From: Aureispira sp. CCB-E
GTDB lineage: Bacteria > Bacteroidota > Bacteroidia > Chitinophagales > Saprospiraceae
Direction: 5' to 3'
DNA length: 64,000 nucleotides
Assembly: GCF_031326345.1 (NCBI RefSeq)
Contig: NZ_CP133671.1
Location: 1,674,001 to 1,738,000, forward strand
The position numbers were made by a program, and so were the translations under genes. Every line of letters begins with the position of its first letter. Position 1 is the stretch's first letter. Shown here piece after piece: positions 26,976-35,013 of this stretch. The notes under the pieces are model-generated. The model saw nothing but the letters and a program-made list of their open reading frames with translations, did not search any database and was not told the DNA's origin.

Positions 26976-27047
26976 TTGCAGAGGTAGGACTCGAACCTAC
27001 GACCTACGGGTTATGAGCCCGCCGAGCTACCGCTGCTCCACTCTGCG
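26976..27047 (-). tRNA. tRNA-fMet (initiator, anticodon CAT), copy 1
   Basis: The 72-nt cloverleaf folds fully: 7-bp acceptor stem, D arm GAGC/GCTC, anticodon loop CTCATAA with anticodon CAT, and T arm GTAGG/CCTAC with TTCGAGT. Two features mark it as the initiator rather than elongator tRNA-Met: the mismatched first acceptor pair (C1 opposite A72), and three consecutive G:C pairs (GGG/CCC) below the anticodon loop. The 3' CCA is not encoded. Confidence 0.95.
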
Positions 27048-27058
27048 TTTTGTGAATA

Positions 27059-27090
27059 CAAATGTATAACTTTTATTTTGTAAATGCAAA
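27059..27090 (-). promoter_or_regulatory. Bacteroidota promoter of tRNA copy 1
   Basis: On the minus strand, TTTG (27090-27087) is followed after exactly 20 bases by TACATTTG (27066-27059). This is a perfect match to the Bacteroidota primary-sigma pattern TTTG / TAnnTTTG. Transcription would begin a few bases before the tRNA 5' end at 27047. Confidence 0.85.
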
Positions 27091-27136
27091 TTTATGAATA
27101 AAAAAATATTAATTTTTAGTAAATAAAGAGCAAGAA

Positions 27137-27170
27137 ACAAAAAAGTCTCAAAACCAATTGTAGTTTTGAG
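27137..27170 (-). terminator. Terminator of the second initiator tRNA unit
   Basis: CTCAAAAC..GTTTTGAG hairpin (27147-27170) with an A-run at 27139-27144 that reads as T-run on the minus strand. It is the duplicate of the terminator at 26931, with one mismatch in the stem. Confidence 0.75.
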
Positions 27171-27182
27171 ACTTTAAAATAG

Positions 27183-27254
27183 TTGCAGAGGTAGGACTCG
27201 AACCTACGACCTACGGGTTATGAGCCCGCCGAGCTACCGCTGCTCCACTCTGCG
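27183..27254 (-). tRNA. tRNA-fMet (initiator, anticodon CAT), copy 2
   Basis: The sequence is identical over all 72 nt to the copy at 26976-27047, including the C1:A72 mismatch, the three G:C pairs next to the anticodon loop and the CAT anticodon. It has its own promoter and terminator, so both copies should be functional. Confidence 0.95.
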
Positions 27255-27265
27255 TTTTGTGAGTA

Positions 27266-27297
27266 CAAATGTATAACTTTTATTTTGTAAATGCAAA
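27266..27297 (-). promoter_or_regulatory. Bacteroidota promoter of tRNA copy 2
   Basis: Minus-strand TTTG (27297-27294), 20 bases, then TACATTTG (27273-27266), the same as for copy 1. Confidence 0.85.
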
Positions 27298-27366
27298 TTT
27301 ATACATCGTTTTATTTGAAAAAATATAGCAACTTGAATGTAGTTGCTTGAAAATTAGAGTCTTATT

Positions 27367-27807
27367 TTATTGGTGTGGAACGAAATTTTCTTGATTAGTA
27401 TTTAACGTTTCAATATAATCAACTGTTTCGGGAATATGAATTTTGTAAGTAACGGCTTCTTGACATTCTTCTCCCTTGACCAAAAGTACTTTGTTGCTTT
27501 TTGGGGGAGACAATGTTAATATATTGGTTTGACCATCTACAATGACATCCAATTCATAACGACCACTTTTGATAAGATAATCAAGTAATGGTAGTGTTCC
27601 TGCATTAATTCGAATAGCTGTTTCAATAGAAATACGCGTTCCTTTTGTCTTTAACACTTGTATACGATTGCTAGGTGCATTGATCCTGATTTTGGTAACT
27701 CCTGTTGGTAAAATCGCTATTTGAGATGTCTTATTACTCGCCTGTCCACGCATTTCTGCAAAAAAACACAGAAAAAACAAAAGGGGAATGATGTTTAAAA
27801 GTTTCAT
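27367..27807 (-). CDS. Secreted/periplasmic hypothetical protein
   Basis: 146 residues. A signal peptide is evident (hydrophobic 5-17, likely cleavage after about residue 21). The mature part of about 125 residues is beta-rich with repeated short strand patterns such as 'GVTKIRINAPSNRIQVL', resembling DUF4097-like adhesin folds. No catalytic residues are apparent. It starts at ATG and is transcribed away from the DUF4157 gene, with no operon partner. Confidence 0.65.
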   Translation of the reverse strand: MKLLNIIPLLFFLCFFAEMRGQASNKTSQIAILPTGVTKIRINAPSNRIQVLKTKGTRISIETAIRINAGTLPLLDYLIKSGRYELDVIVDGQTNILTLSPPKSNKVLLVKGEECQEAVTYKIHIPETVDYIETLNTNQENFVPHQ

Positions 27808-28275
27808 TTTTTCTTTTTTATACCTAAATAGATTAGGGAGGTTTTTGCAAATAGATTAAGGACGTGCGGTATGATTACTTTAGTTATTTATGACTATAAA
27901 TAGCAAATTGTTACCTCTAAATAAGAATAAAATAGAAGTATTTTGCATATAACATAGAACTGGCTGAACGCAAGGAGTGAGAGATGAGAAAAATTATTCC
28001 TTGATCTTGTATTCGAAAAAAGATATTTCGCTTGAAGTAGCCTGTTTATAGGAGGTTGCTTTGTGATAGGGTAGAAATTATTAAATGAATGTTAAGGAAA
28101 CTTGTTTTGTTGTAGAAAAAGGAAATATCCATAGTTTTTATAGAAAAAAAAGTCTATATTTAAGCTCGAATATCACCACATGACTTGATTCATATAAGAC
28201 TTGTCCTTTTGTTGGGTGCTGTTCACTTGTAACCAATTGTTAGTCACATCATCACCCTATTAAAAACCTAAAATT
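27808..28275. other. Divergent intergenic region upstream of the DUF4157 gene
   Basis: 468 AT-rich bases between the minus-strand secreted protein and the plus-strand DUF4157 gene. It must hold both promoters, but I find no confident -33/-7 pair. No repeats or RNA genes were seen. Confidence 0.4.
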
Positions 28276-31200
28276 ATGGCTTTTGAAGAGGAACAAATAA
28301 AAGAACAACAATCTAGTCAAAATATCAACGATAGACAAGATACTTCAAATACCAATCCAACTGATACCAATCCCGTCAACAATAATCCACCGCCACCAGA
28401 GTTGAATAATAATGGAGAATCTGTTCGTGTTCACACAAAATTTATTCAAGTAGGGGAGTCTGAGATATTTACACCTAGTTCGCATGACGAGTTAGATGAC
28501 TTAGTTTCTAAGTCTCTTATCACAGAAACTCAAAAAATGTTGTTTGTACTGAAATATGAAGCTTGGCACGGTGCCTTGCCCAAGACAAAAGATATTTCAA
28601 AAAACGACCCTCAAAAAGAAGAAGGAAACAAAGAGCAGTTAATTGACCTAAAGAGTCTTTTACATTCTTCAGAAAATACCGATCCTCAAGAAACTGAAGG
28701 CGAGCAGATTGACTTAGATTCTTTACGCAAGCACCAGTCTTCAAGCAAAGGTAATGTTCCTCAAGGATTAAAAAATAAAATAGAACAAGAATCTGGAGTC
28801 TTGTTGGATGATGTTATCATTCATTACAATTCTTTAGAACCTTTTAAGTTTCATGCGAATGCATTTACAAGAGGAAACGAAATTTTCTTAGCTCCAGGAC
28901 AAGAAAAGTATTTAAGTGAGGAATTGTGGCATGTTGTACAGCAAAAACAAGGTTTGGTCAAGCCTACGGGGATGGAAAATGGTGAGCCAGTTAATAATGC
29001 TCCAGATTTAGAACGTTTGGCAAAAAGTGGTCAAGCTCCTATAGGGCTGAATAAAAAGGATGAAAAAGAACAGGAAGTTATCCAAAAGAATGATGATGAA
29101 CTAACCTTTCTTGTCGTCGTAAAGGGAAAACTGAGCGGTAAAGAATGGATGATATTGATTGAAAATCAAATTTATGGTCAAGTAGTTAATTCTAGTTGGA
29201 AAATTAATGGCGTCAGTGTCGACCCAACGGCAACGATAGGAGAAGAGGGCAAAACGATCCGATATCATGTAACGGTTCCCGCCGCAGAATACCGACGCTA
29301 TCGATCACAGAGTACAACAGGAGCTGGGGTTGAGGTAGATGACAAAGGAGCTGTTAAAGGAGCTTCTGATAGAAGCAAAGAATTGGAAGGACTTCCGAAA
29401 GGAACAAAAGATGCCTTAATAGAAGAAATTAACCGTAGATTTCAAGAGGCTTCGGGCAAGGCTAAGAAAGAAGCTGGTGATGAGGCTTTGTGGAATGTCT
29501 ATAGGGATGAGGTATTGGCGCAACGAGAGAAAATTATGAACCTCTCTGAAAAAGCAAAACAACTCATTACAATAGGAGAAGACAATGGAGGCATCGTTTT
29601 AAGTCCTAAGGATTATCCCAAAGCAATTGCCTTGATTCAAAAAATAGAGGGCTTAAATGATGCTTTGGTTGCCGAATATGCTAGCCGAGTGACGGGCAAA
29701 GCGACTTCTATAGAGCAAATGGAAAAAAGTTTGGATGTATTTGTTAAAGAGCAAGAGGAGCGAGGTCAAAACAAAAAGAAACGGACGGATATTGAGAATG
29801 AGCTATTTGCTACCGAAGGAATTTTTAGTGATATGCAAACTTTTGAATCGCTCTCTATCGCAGGGGCAATGGGAGGTGGTGCACAAGCTTCTTTGACGTT
29901 CTATAATAAAGCTAATGATGCTGCTAAAAAGCATGGGTTTAAGGATCTAACCGATTATGAAAATAAAACAAAGGAATATTTAGCTTCTTTTCAGCAAGAA
30001 GCAGTAGCTACAGGAGTTGGTCTATTGCAACAATATGAGCACTTTTTGTATAAAGAAGAGCAACGCTACTTATCAACAGTAGATGCTAAGAAGTTGGGGG
30101 ATCAGGTGGCTCAAAGTGGTGCCAAAAAGAAATATGCAGAGTCTGATAAAAATGCCTCTTATGCTTCTATGGCTAGCATGGCAATGGGGACAACTACGAG
30201 GTCTAGTGAGCAAGTAGAGAAAAATATTCAAGGTTATAGAGATAAATCCAAACAACAAAAAGCGGAAGCAACGGCTACCATGGAAGGGTTTGGGAAAGAC
30301 CATCCCTTACTCAAAGATCCGGCTTTTGATCTAAAAAAACTAAGCCAACAATCTCCTGAGGAGACCAAGGCATTTTTGTTGGCTTATATACAAAAGCAAA
30401 GAGAAAATATTGCCAATACAAAAGCCAAAATGCAAGAGGACAAGGAATTTGTCTTTACCTTGGACAACTTGATGAAGAAAATGTACGAGCAAGAGGGCAT
30501 TTCTAAAGGCTCTATTCAAGATAAGGTAATTCAAGATCATATTGGAGATATTAAACTCAAAGATGCTTTAATTAGTATTGGTATTGCCTTGCTGGCAATT
30601 AGTTTGGGCTTGGTTAGTGGCGGTGGTGGTACCGTTGGTGTTATGGCAGCAGTTGGTGGGGTTGGTTTGAGTGTTTATGATGTCACTAGAGAATTTGGTA
30701 AATATGCCGATGAAAAAGCAGCGCACGATGTTGGTTTGATGTCTAAAGATCCTAGTTTTGCTTGGGTAATCTTGGCTATGGTAGGAGTAGGATTGGATTT
30801 TGCAGCAGTTGCCAAGCTGCTCAAGCCTCTGAAAGCACCTGTTGAAGGGTTTAACGAATTGGCAAAAACGGATCCCGCCAAGGCTTTGTCTGAGTTAGAA
30901 GCAAAATTAGCCAAAATAGATGGGATAGATGATAAGTTAAAGGCTAATATTTTGAAGCGGGCAGAGCATAAGAGTGAGTTTTGGAAAAAGATTCGCTCTA
31001 CCAATATGGCTCAAATGCAACTAGTCCCTGGATCTAAAGAATTGCTAGATTTGGCTGTTTATGCTGTGAAAAGTGGCATTACTCGAGTAGAAGATTTCTT
31101 TAATTTGTTGAAAAAAAATGGCTTAAAGAAAAGTCTTGGCGATCTAACACCAGACGAAACAAAGGCTTTGAGAGAAGCGTTGGAGTCTGCTGTGACCAAA

Positions 31201-31890
31201 AATCAATTGGTGGAATCTCTACCTTCTATGCACTATTTTGACGATTTGGAAAATATGACCTTGCCTTCTGCTTTGGGAGAAGGACAGGACAAAATAACGT
31301 ATGCTCTGGGCACGGATCGTGTTATTAGTGTGTTGAAAGAAACAGACCCAAGTGTTATTATTAAAGAAATCCAGTATATGGAAACTTTAAAAGGTTATAA
31401 TATGCCAATTGGAGAAATTCTAGGAATTACATCGGTTAATGGAAAACCTGCTATGGTGATGAAACGTTATGCTGGTTCTTGGAAACCAACTGCTTTTGGT
31501 ACACAAGATAGCCATTTGCTTAATTTAGAAAGTATAAAGAGCCTTGAAGAAATCAAACGCATTATAACTAAAGAGGAGCTCTTTATAGATGATCTACAGT
31601 TTTTAATACAGAAAGATGGTCGATTGGTTGTAGCAGATCCTTTAGGAGTGAAAGCAAGTTCTGAAACCCCTAGCATTCAAATTGTTAATACAGCAATAGA
31701 AGACGCTATGACAAATATTATCACGTCCAATATTAGTAAAAATGTTAACTATACCTCCGATGATTTATTCAACTTACTAGGCAATACGGTCTCTCGAGAA
31801 TCTTTTGACGAATTCTTAGAAATGGCTGCACATCCTAGAGTTGGTTTTCTGTCAAAATCTGGATCTCATTACACTTTAAAACCTGAATAA
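28276..31890 (+). CDS. DUF4157 protein with C-terminal kinase-like domain, putative injected effector
   Basis: 1204 residues. The Asn/Pro-rich disordered N-terminus (1-55) is followed by a DUF4157 domain (about 170-230) with 'DDVIIHYNS', 'AFTRGNEIFLAPGQ' and 'LWHVVQQKQG'. The usual HExxH metal motif is changed to E215-E-L-W-H219, so protease activity is probably lost. Long charged helical regions follow, then Gly-rich hydrophobic stretches at about 765-800 and 828-848. The last 200 residues look like a small protein kinase: Gly-rich loop L1000-GEGQDK, Lys1021 in VISVLK, catalytic-loop-like IDDLQF (Asp1105/1106), and metal-binding-like Asp1121-Pro. DUF4157 marks effectors of extracellular contractile injection systems and polymorphic toxins, so an injected kinase-like toxin is the best guess. 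Confidence 0.75.
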   Translation: MAFEEEQIKEQQSSQNINDRQDTSNTNPTDTNPVNNNPPPPELNNNGESVRVHTKFIQVGESEIFTPSSHDELDDLVSKSLITETQKMLFVLKYEAWHGALPKTKDISKNDPQKEEGNKEQLIDLKSLLHSSENTDPQETEGEQIDLDSLRKHQSSSKGNVPQGLKNKIEQESGVLLDDVIIHYNSLEPFKFHANAFTRGNEIFLAPGQEKYLSEELWHVVQQKQGLVKPTGMENGEPVNNAPDLERLAKSGQAPIGLNKKDEKEQEVIQKNDDELTFLVVVKGKLSGKEWMILIENQIYGQVVNSSWKINGVSVDPTATIGEEGKTIRYHVTVPAAEYRRYRSQSTTGAGVEVDDKGAVKGASDRSKELEGLPKGTKDALIEEINRRFQEASGKAKKEAGDEALWNVYRDEVLAQREKIMNLSEKAKQLITIGEDNGGIVLSPKDYPKAIALIQKIEGLNDALVAEYASRVTGKATSIEQMEKSLDVFVKEQEERGQNKKKRTDIENELFATEGIFSDMQTFESLSIAGAMGGGAQASLTFYNKANDAAKKHGFKDLTDYENKTKEYLASFQQEAVATGVGLLQQYEHFLYKEEQRYLSTVDAKKLGDQVAQSGAKKKYAESDKNASYASMASMAMGTTTRSSEQVEKNIQGYRDKSKQQKAEATATMEGFGKDHPLLKDPAFDLKKLSQQSPEETKAFLLAYIQKQRENIANTKAKMQEDKEFVFTLDNLMKKMYEQEGISKGSIQDKVIQDHIGDIKLKDALISIGIALLAISLGLVSGGGGTVGVMAAVGGVGLSVYDVTREFGKYADEKAAHDVGLMSKDPSFAWVILAMVGVGLDFAAVAKLLKPLKAPVEGFNELAKTDPAKALSELEAKLAKIDGIDDKLKANILKRAEHKSEFWKKIRSTNMAQMQLVPGSKELLDLAVYAVKSGITRVEDFFNLLKKNGLKKSLGDLTPDETKALREALESAVTKNQLVESLPSMHYFDDLENMTLPSALGEGQDKITYALGTDRVISVLKETDPSVIIKEIQYMETLKGYNMPIGEILGITSVNGKPAMVMKRYAGSWKPTAFGTQDSHLLNLESIKSLEEIKRIITKEELFIDDLQFLIQKDGRLVVADPLGVKASSETPSIQIVNTAIEDAMTNIITSNISKNVNYTSDDLFNLLGNTVSRESFDEFLEMAAHPRVGFLSKSGSHYTLKPE

Positions 31891-31895
31891 CAATA

Positions 31896-32744
31896 ATGAA
31901 AGTAGAAAAATACTTTGCCCAACTTAAGTTATCAAATAGAATAAAATTATTTCAGTTTTTGATAGGGGCGAAAATTACAAATATTCAAAGGCACTTTAAA
32001 TCTAAAACTGCTTTTGAAGAAAGTCGCACTCAATTTGCTAAATACAATGTATCGAAGGATTTTTTTGCCAATTATAACGATGCGCCTATTTCTATTGTTT
32101 TAAATAATAAACTTACAATTACATTTTCGTATTTTTCTTATACAAGAGATGTAATTGCTCGTGTCAATAATAACGGAGTCTTTCATCTTGGATTGGAAGG
32201 TTTGTTTATCAGCGACTATGCATTGTCTTTAACAGAAAGCGAGCGGCACTTAGCAGACTGTTTAGAGGTGCCCATAGTAGGGCTTAAGTTAATAAAGAAA
32301 GAAAATGCAGATGTGGGACTTCAAATTGATTTTAAGAACCAATCATCCTTAATTTTGGGCAATCAAGGTAAGGCTGGAATTCAACTAGGAGGGGACGACG
32401 AATTGAATGGATTAGGATATGAAATAGTGGGTGTTAGTGACTTAGGATATGAGGGGTTATTGTGTGAGAATTTGATTGAATATGATTTAGATAAGAAGGG
32501 CAAAATATATGTCGGAGCATTAAATAATTCTATTGCTACCTTAAAAAATATAGATTATTTGAAGCAAATAAAAGAAGCTCTAAGGCAAGATGGAGTTGAT
32601 ATTCTAGATGTGCAATTTTTGGTTAATCAGGAAAATGAAATTAAGTTACTAGAGCCTTATGATATAAACCGCAATGGCGATACACAGGTAACAGAAAAAG
32701 TACTGGACGCCATTATTACAAAAATGCAACACCGAAAAAACTAA
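31896..32744 (+). CDS. Partner of the DUF4157/kinase-like protein, possible immunity protein
   Basis: 282 residues, starting 5 bp after the preceding stop, so co-transcribed. There is no signal peptide or membrane segment. I recognise no family. Near the C-terminus 'ILDVQFLVNQENEIKLLEPYD' parallels 'IDDLQFLIQKDGRLVVADPLG' in the kinase-like end of the gene before it, suggesting a related fold without the first catalytic Asp. Position and possible kinship suggest an immunity or pseudokinase partner, or a second domain split from the same toxin. All of this is inference. Confidence 0.55.
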   Translation: MKVEKYFAQLKLSNRIKLFQFLIGAKITNIQRHFKSKTAFEESRTQFAKYNVSKDFFANYNDAPISIVLNNKLTITFSYFSYTRDVIARVNNNGVFHLGLEGLFISDYALSLTESERHLADCLEVPIVGLKLIKKENADVGLQIDFKNQSSLILGNQGKAGIQLGGDDELNGLGYEIVGVSDLGYEGLLCENLIEYDLDKKGKIYVGALNNSIATLKNIDYLKQIKEALRQDGVDILDVQFLVNQENEIKLLEPYDINRNGDTQVTEKVLDAIITKMQHRKN

Positions 32745-32821
32745 GTACGTTACCAAGAGATCCTATTTTAGGCATCAAAATATACCATTTAATCAAGGCC
32801 TAAATCGTTAATTATCCATCA

Positions 32822-33310
32822 GTGAGTTTGTTCCGAAATTATAAAGAGTATAAAAGTATATTTTTTCAAAATGATGTTACAGAGTTATCCAAAGAACATC
32901 AGAAAAAAAGATTTGTTAGAGCCTATTTTGATGCATCTTTGGATACAAAGGTGACAGAAAGTTGGTCGAATGGAAAGGTGATAAAAGTATTTTATCATGA
33001 AATTAACCATATAAAACAGGTTCATTCTTTTCATAAAGCACATTATGCGACCTTACCTTTTAGTTTGTTTCAAATCAAAAATAGCCATACATTTTTTGTG
33101 GAAAATTATAAAAATTTTGAATTTCAATCCTTAGAAATTTTTAGATTTGATGCGTTTGGTCGAGAAATAGAAGCCTTGCTTTTTCTTAAAGATTTTAGTT
33201 TGTCTCAATACAATGAGTCTATTTATGAAAATGATGACGATGAATTGCCTGTAAAGGAAAAAACATTTTATCCAAAACTTTGGCAAATAGAGGAAGAGGA
33301 TATGGACTAA
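32822..33310 (+). CDS. Uncharacterised 162-aa acidic-tailed protein
   Basis: Starts with GTG. The protein is rich in Phe, Tyr and His and ends in an acidic tail 'NESIYENDDDELPVKEK' followed by 'FYPKLW'. It is clearly paralogous to the broken gene at 33698-34169: 'LSQYNESIYENDDDELPVKE' is shared exactly, and the DNA there is almost identical. Lying behind the DUF4157 pair and duplicated nearby, it behaves like an immunity-gene family, but no family is recognised. Confidence 0.6.
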   Translation: MSLFRNYKEYKSIFFQNDVTELSKEHQKKRFVRAYFDASLDTKVTESWSNGKVIKVFYHEINHIKQVHSFHKAHYATLPFSLFQIKNSHTFFVENYKNFEFQSLEIFRFDAFGREIEALLFLKDFSLSQYNESIYENDDDELPVKEKTFYPKLWQIEEEDMD

Positions 33311-33354
33311 CCAATAATTTTTAATAGTTGGTTATGATGATGCAACTTATAAAT

Positions 33355-33690
33355 ATAATACTCCGTTGATTATTATTCGCTACGCTCATGAGAGCGCAAG
33401 GCTAGTTCCCTCTGGTCATGAGCTTGGGCTTTTGTGCTACTAGCACAAGCCTACTCGGCAAGCTTAGTTTTTTAGTTTTTCCACGAACCCGCAGGCTTAT
33501 GAAAGAAAAACGTAAAAAATCATCTTGCATTAGTTTATTACATGAGCGCTTTGCTTTTAGTTAGCTTCGCTGCTACTTCGTGGTACCGTGTGAGGGCTTA
33601 GTTGTTGATTATTAATTTGGGTATAGGAAATCAATAAAGATGTATATTGTTGGCAATTAAATTGATATGACTTTTTAACGGAGTGATGTA
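33355..33690. repeat. Dispersed intergenic repeat, copy D
   Basis: It shares with copy C (23245-23420) the AATATAATACTC start, TTTTTAGTTTTTC-ACGAACCCG, CATCTTGCATTAGTTTA, GCTGCTACT-CGTGGTACC and GTGTGAGGGCTT, in the same order and orientation. The left part adds a palindromic segment around GGGCTTTTGTGCTACTAGCACAAGCCTAC (33427-33455). It lies between two paralogous genes. Confidence 0.65.
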
Positions 33691-33697
33691 AATAGCT

Positions 33698-34169
33698 ATG
33701 AAAGAATATGAGTTTCCTTTTTTTCAAAAGAAAGAGGATGTTTTACCAGTAGGGCATCAAAAAGATTTTTTTGTAAGAAAATTTTTTAATGAAGCATTAA
33801 ATTTAAGCTTGTCGGAACGTGTCTGTGCTGGAGTAGTGACAGAGGTGTATTATCACGAATGTAAGGACATAAAAAAAGTACGAGACTTTCACGAAGAAAA
33901 TTATAAGATTCAAAAACTAGTACTTCTGCAAGAAAAAATCGACAGGCGTTTTTTTCTTGGAATCTTATGTTTCTTTTGAGTTAGAATCGTTTCAAATTCT
34001 CAAATTTAATAGGACTCAACAAGAAGTAGTATCACTTTTATTTGATAAAAACTATCAATTGTCTCAATACAATGAGTCTATTTATGAAAATGATGACGAT
34101 GAATTGCCCGTAAAGGAAAAGTTATTCTACCCTAATATCTGGAAAATTCATCAAGAGGATATGGACTAA
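33698..34169 (+). pseudogene. Frameshifted paralogue of the 162-aa protein
   Basis: The first part (33698 onward, ATG) and the second part (to the stop at 34169) are in different frames, yet together align along the full length of the 162-residue neighbour. The shift lies in an A6 run at 33933-33938. Removing one A restores 'LLQEKSTGVFFLESY', which matches 'LFQIKNSHTFFVENY' of the paralogue without gaps, and the repaired protein would have 156 residues. The tail NESIYENDDDELPVKEK is intact and the DNA near it almost unchanged, so the break is recent, a phase-variable site, or a sequencing error in a homopolymer. Confidence 0.75.
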
Positions 34170-34250
34170 TTAAACCCCAAAGGGCTCCATAGAATAGTTG
34201 TTGGAGGACAACAACTACACAAGAAAATAACATTACAAGACATAAAAACG

Positions 34251-34973
34251 ATGCGCTATATAGATTCATTCAACATTACAGACGCTCATATCATTGGTAA
34301 AAGCCATCAACGATTGTTATACAACAATCAAGATGCTTTTAGTTGGGGAAGTAATGCTTCTCTGACAGTAGGAGTCGTTTGCGACGGCTGTGGCTCTCGA
34401 CCGAATAGTGAAGTAGGGGCAAAATTAGGAGCTAGATTTATTACCAATTATCTACTTAAAAATGCTTCGAATCCAAGTTTTGAAATAAGTCAACTACAGA
34501 CCGCATTGGAAGCCTTTATGCTTAGAATAGCCCAACAACTAGCCGATGATTCGCAAGATGATTGGAAAGAAGTTCTTCGGGACTATTTTCTATTTACAAT
34601 AGTAGGTTTTGTTGCGAATAGCGCAGGAGTTACCTTTTTTTCTATGGGAGATGGAGTTATTTTGCACGATACTACTTGGGTGGATTTGTCTACCAATAAT
34701 AAGCCCAATTATTTATGTTATAACTTGTTGAAATCTCAATTAGGCTTACAGTTTAAGACGTTTTATCAAGCCAATCCTATTCAAAGAATATTAATTGCAA
34801 CCGATGGTCTTCAGGATATATTGGAGTCATTGACAGCAAAAAAAGCTTTTGAGAATTGTCTCAATAGAAAGGACCTATTTGATAGCCCTATTGTTTTTAA
34901 TCAATTGTTGATGACGGATTTTTTGGAATGGATTTATGATGATACTACTTTGATTTTTATGCAGCAGAAGTGA
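34251..34973 (+). CDS. PP2C-type protein phosphatase
   Basis: 240 residues. The metal-binding motifs of the PPM/PP2C family are in order: Asp28 in NNQDAF, 'VVCDGCGS' with Asp45-Gly46, 'FFSMGDGV', 'LIATDGLQD', and the final 'YDDTTLIFM'. It should be a soluble Mn/Mg-dependent Ser/Thr phosphatase. There is no regulatory domain. The close position behind a kinase-like effector and its putative immunity genes is suggestive, because a phosphatase could reverse the kinase's action. A short inverted repeat (GTTGTTGGAGGACAACAAC) lies about 50 bp upstream. Confidence 0.85.
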   Translation: MRYIDSFNITDAHIIGKSHQRLLYNNQDAFSWGSNASLTVGVVCDGCGSRPNSEVGAKLGARFITNYLLKNASNPSFEISQLQTALEAFMLRIAQQLADDSQDDWKEVLRDYFLFTIVGFVANSAGVTFFSMGDGVILHDTTWVDLSTNNKPNYLCYNLLKSQLGLQFKTFYQANPIQRILIATDGLQDILESLTAKKAFENCLNRKDLFDSPIVFNQLLMTDFLEWIYDDTTLIFMQQK

Positions 34974-35013
34974 CAATGATAAGGATGTTATTATCCTTCT
35001 TAATAGGTAAAAT

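Larger units (their letters stand above)
26923..27302. repeat. Tandem duplication carrying two tRNA units
   Basis: Two nearly identical units of about 173 bp, 26923-27095 and 27130-27302, repeat with a 207-bp period. Each contains promoter, tRNA and terminator. Only a handful of substitutions are visible in the flanks and none in the tRNA. Confidence 0.85.

Noticed and set aside
27367-27807. The small secreted protein as part of the DUF4157 effector operon
   Set aside because: It is transcribed in the opposite direction and separated by 468 bp.
33957-34169. The second half of the frameshifted paralogue as an independent 70-aa gene
   Set aside because: Its apparent start is internal to the alignment with the intact 162-aa protein, and one base change restores a single gene.
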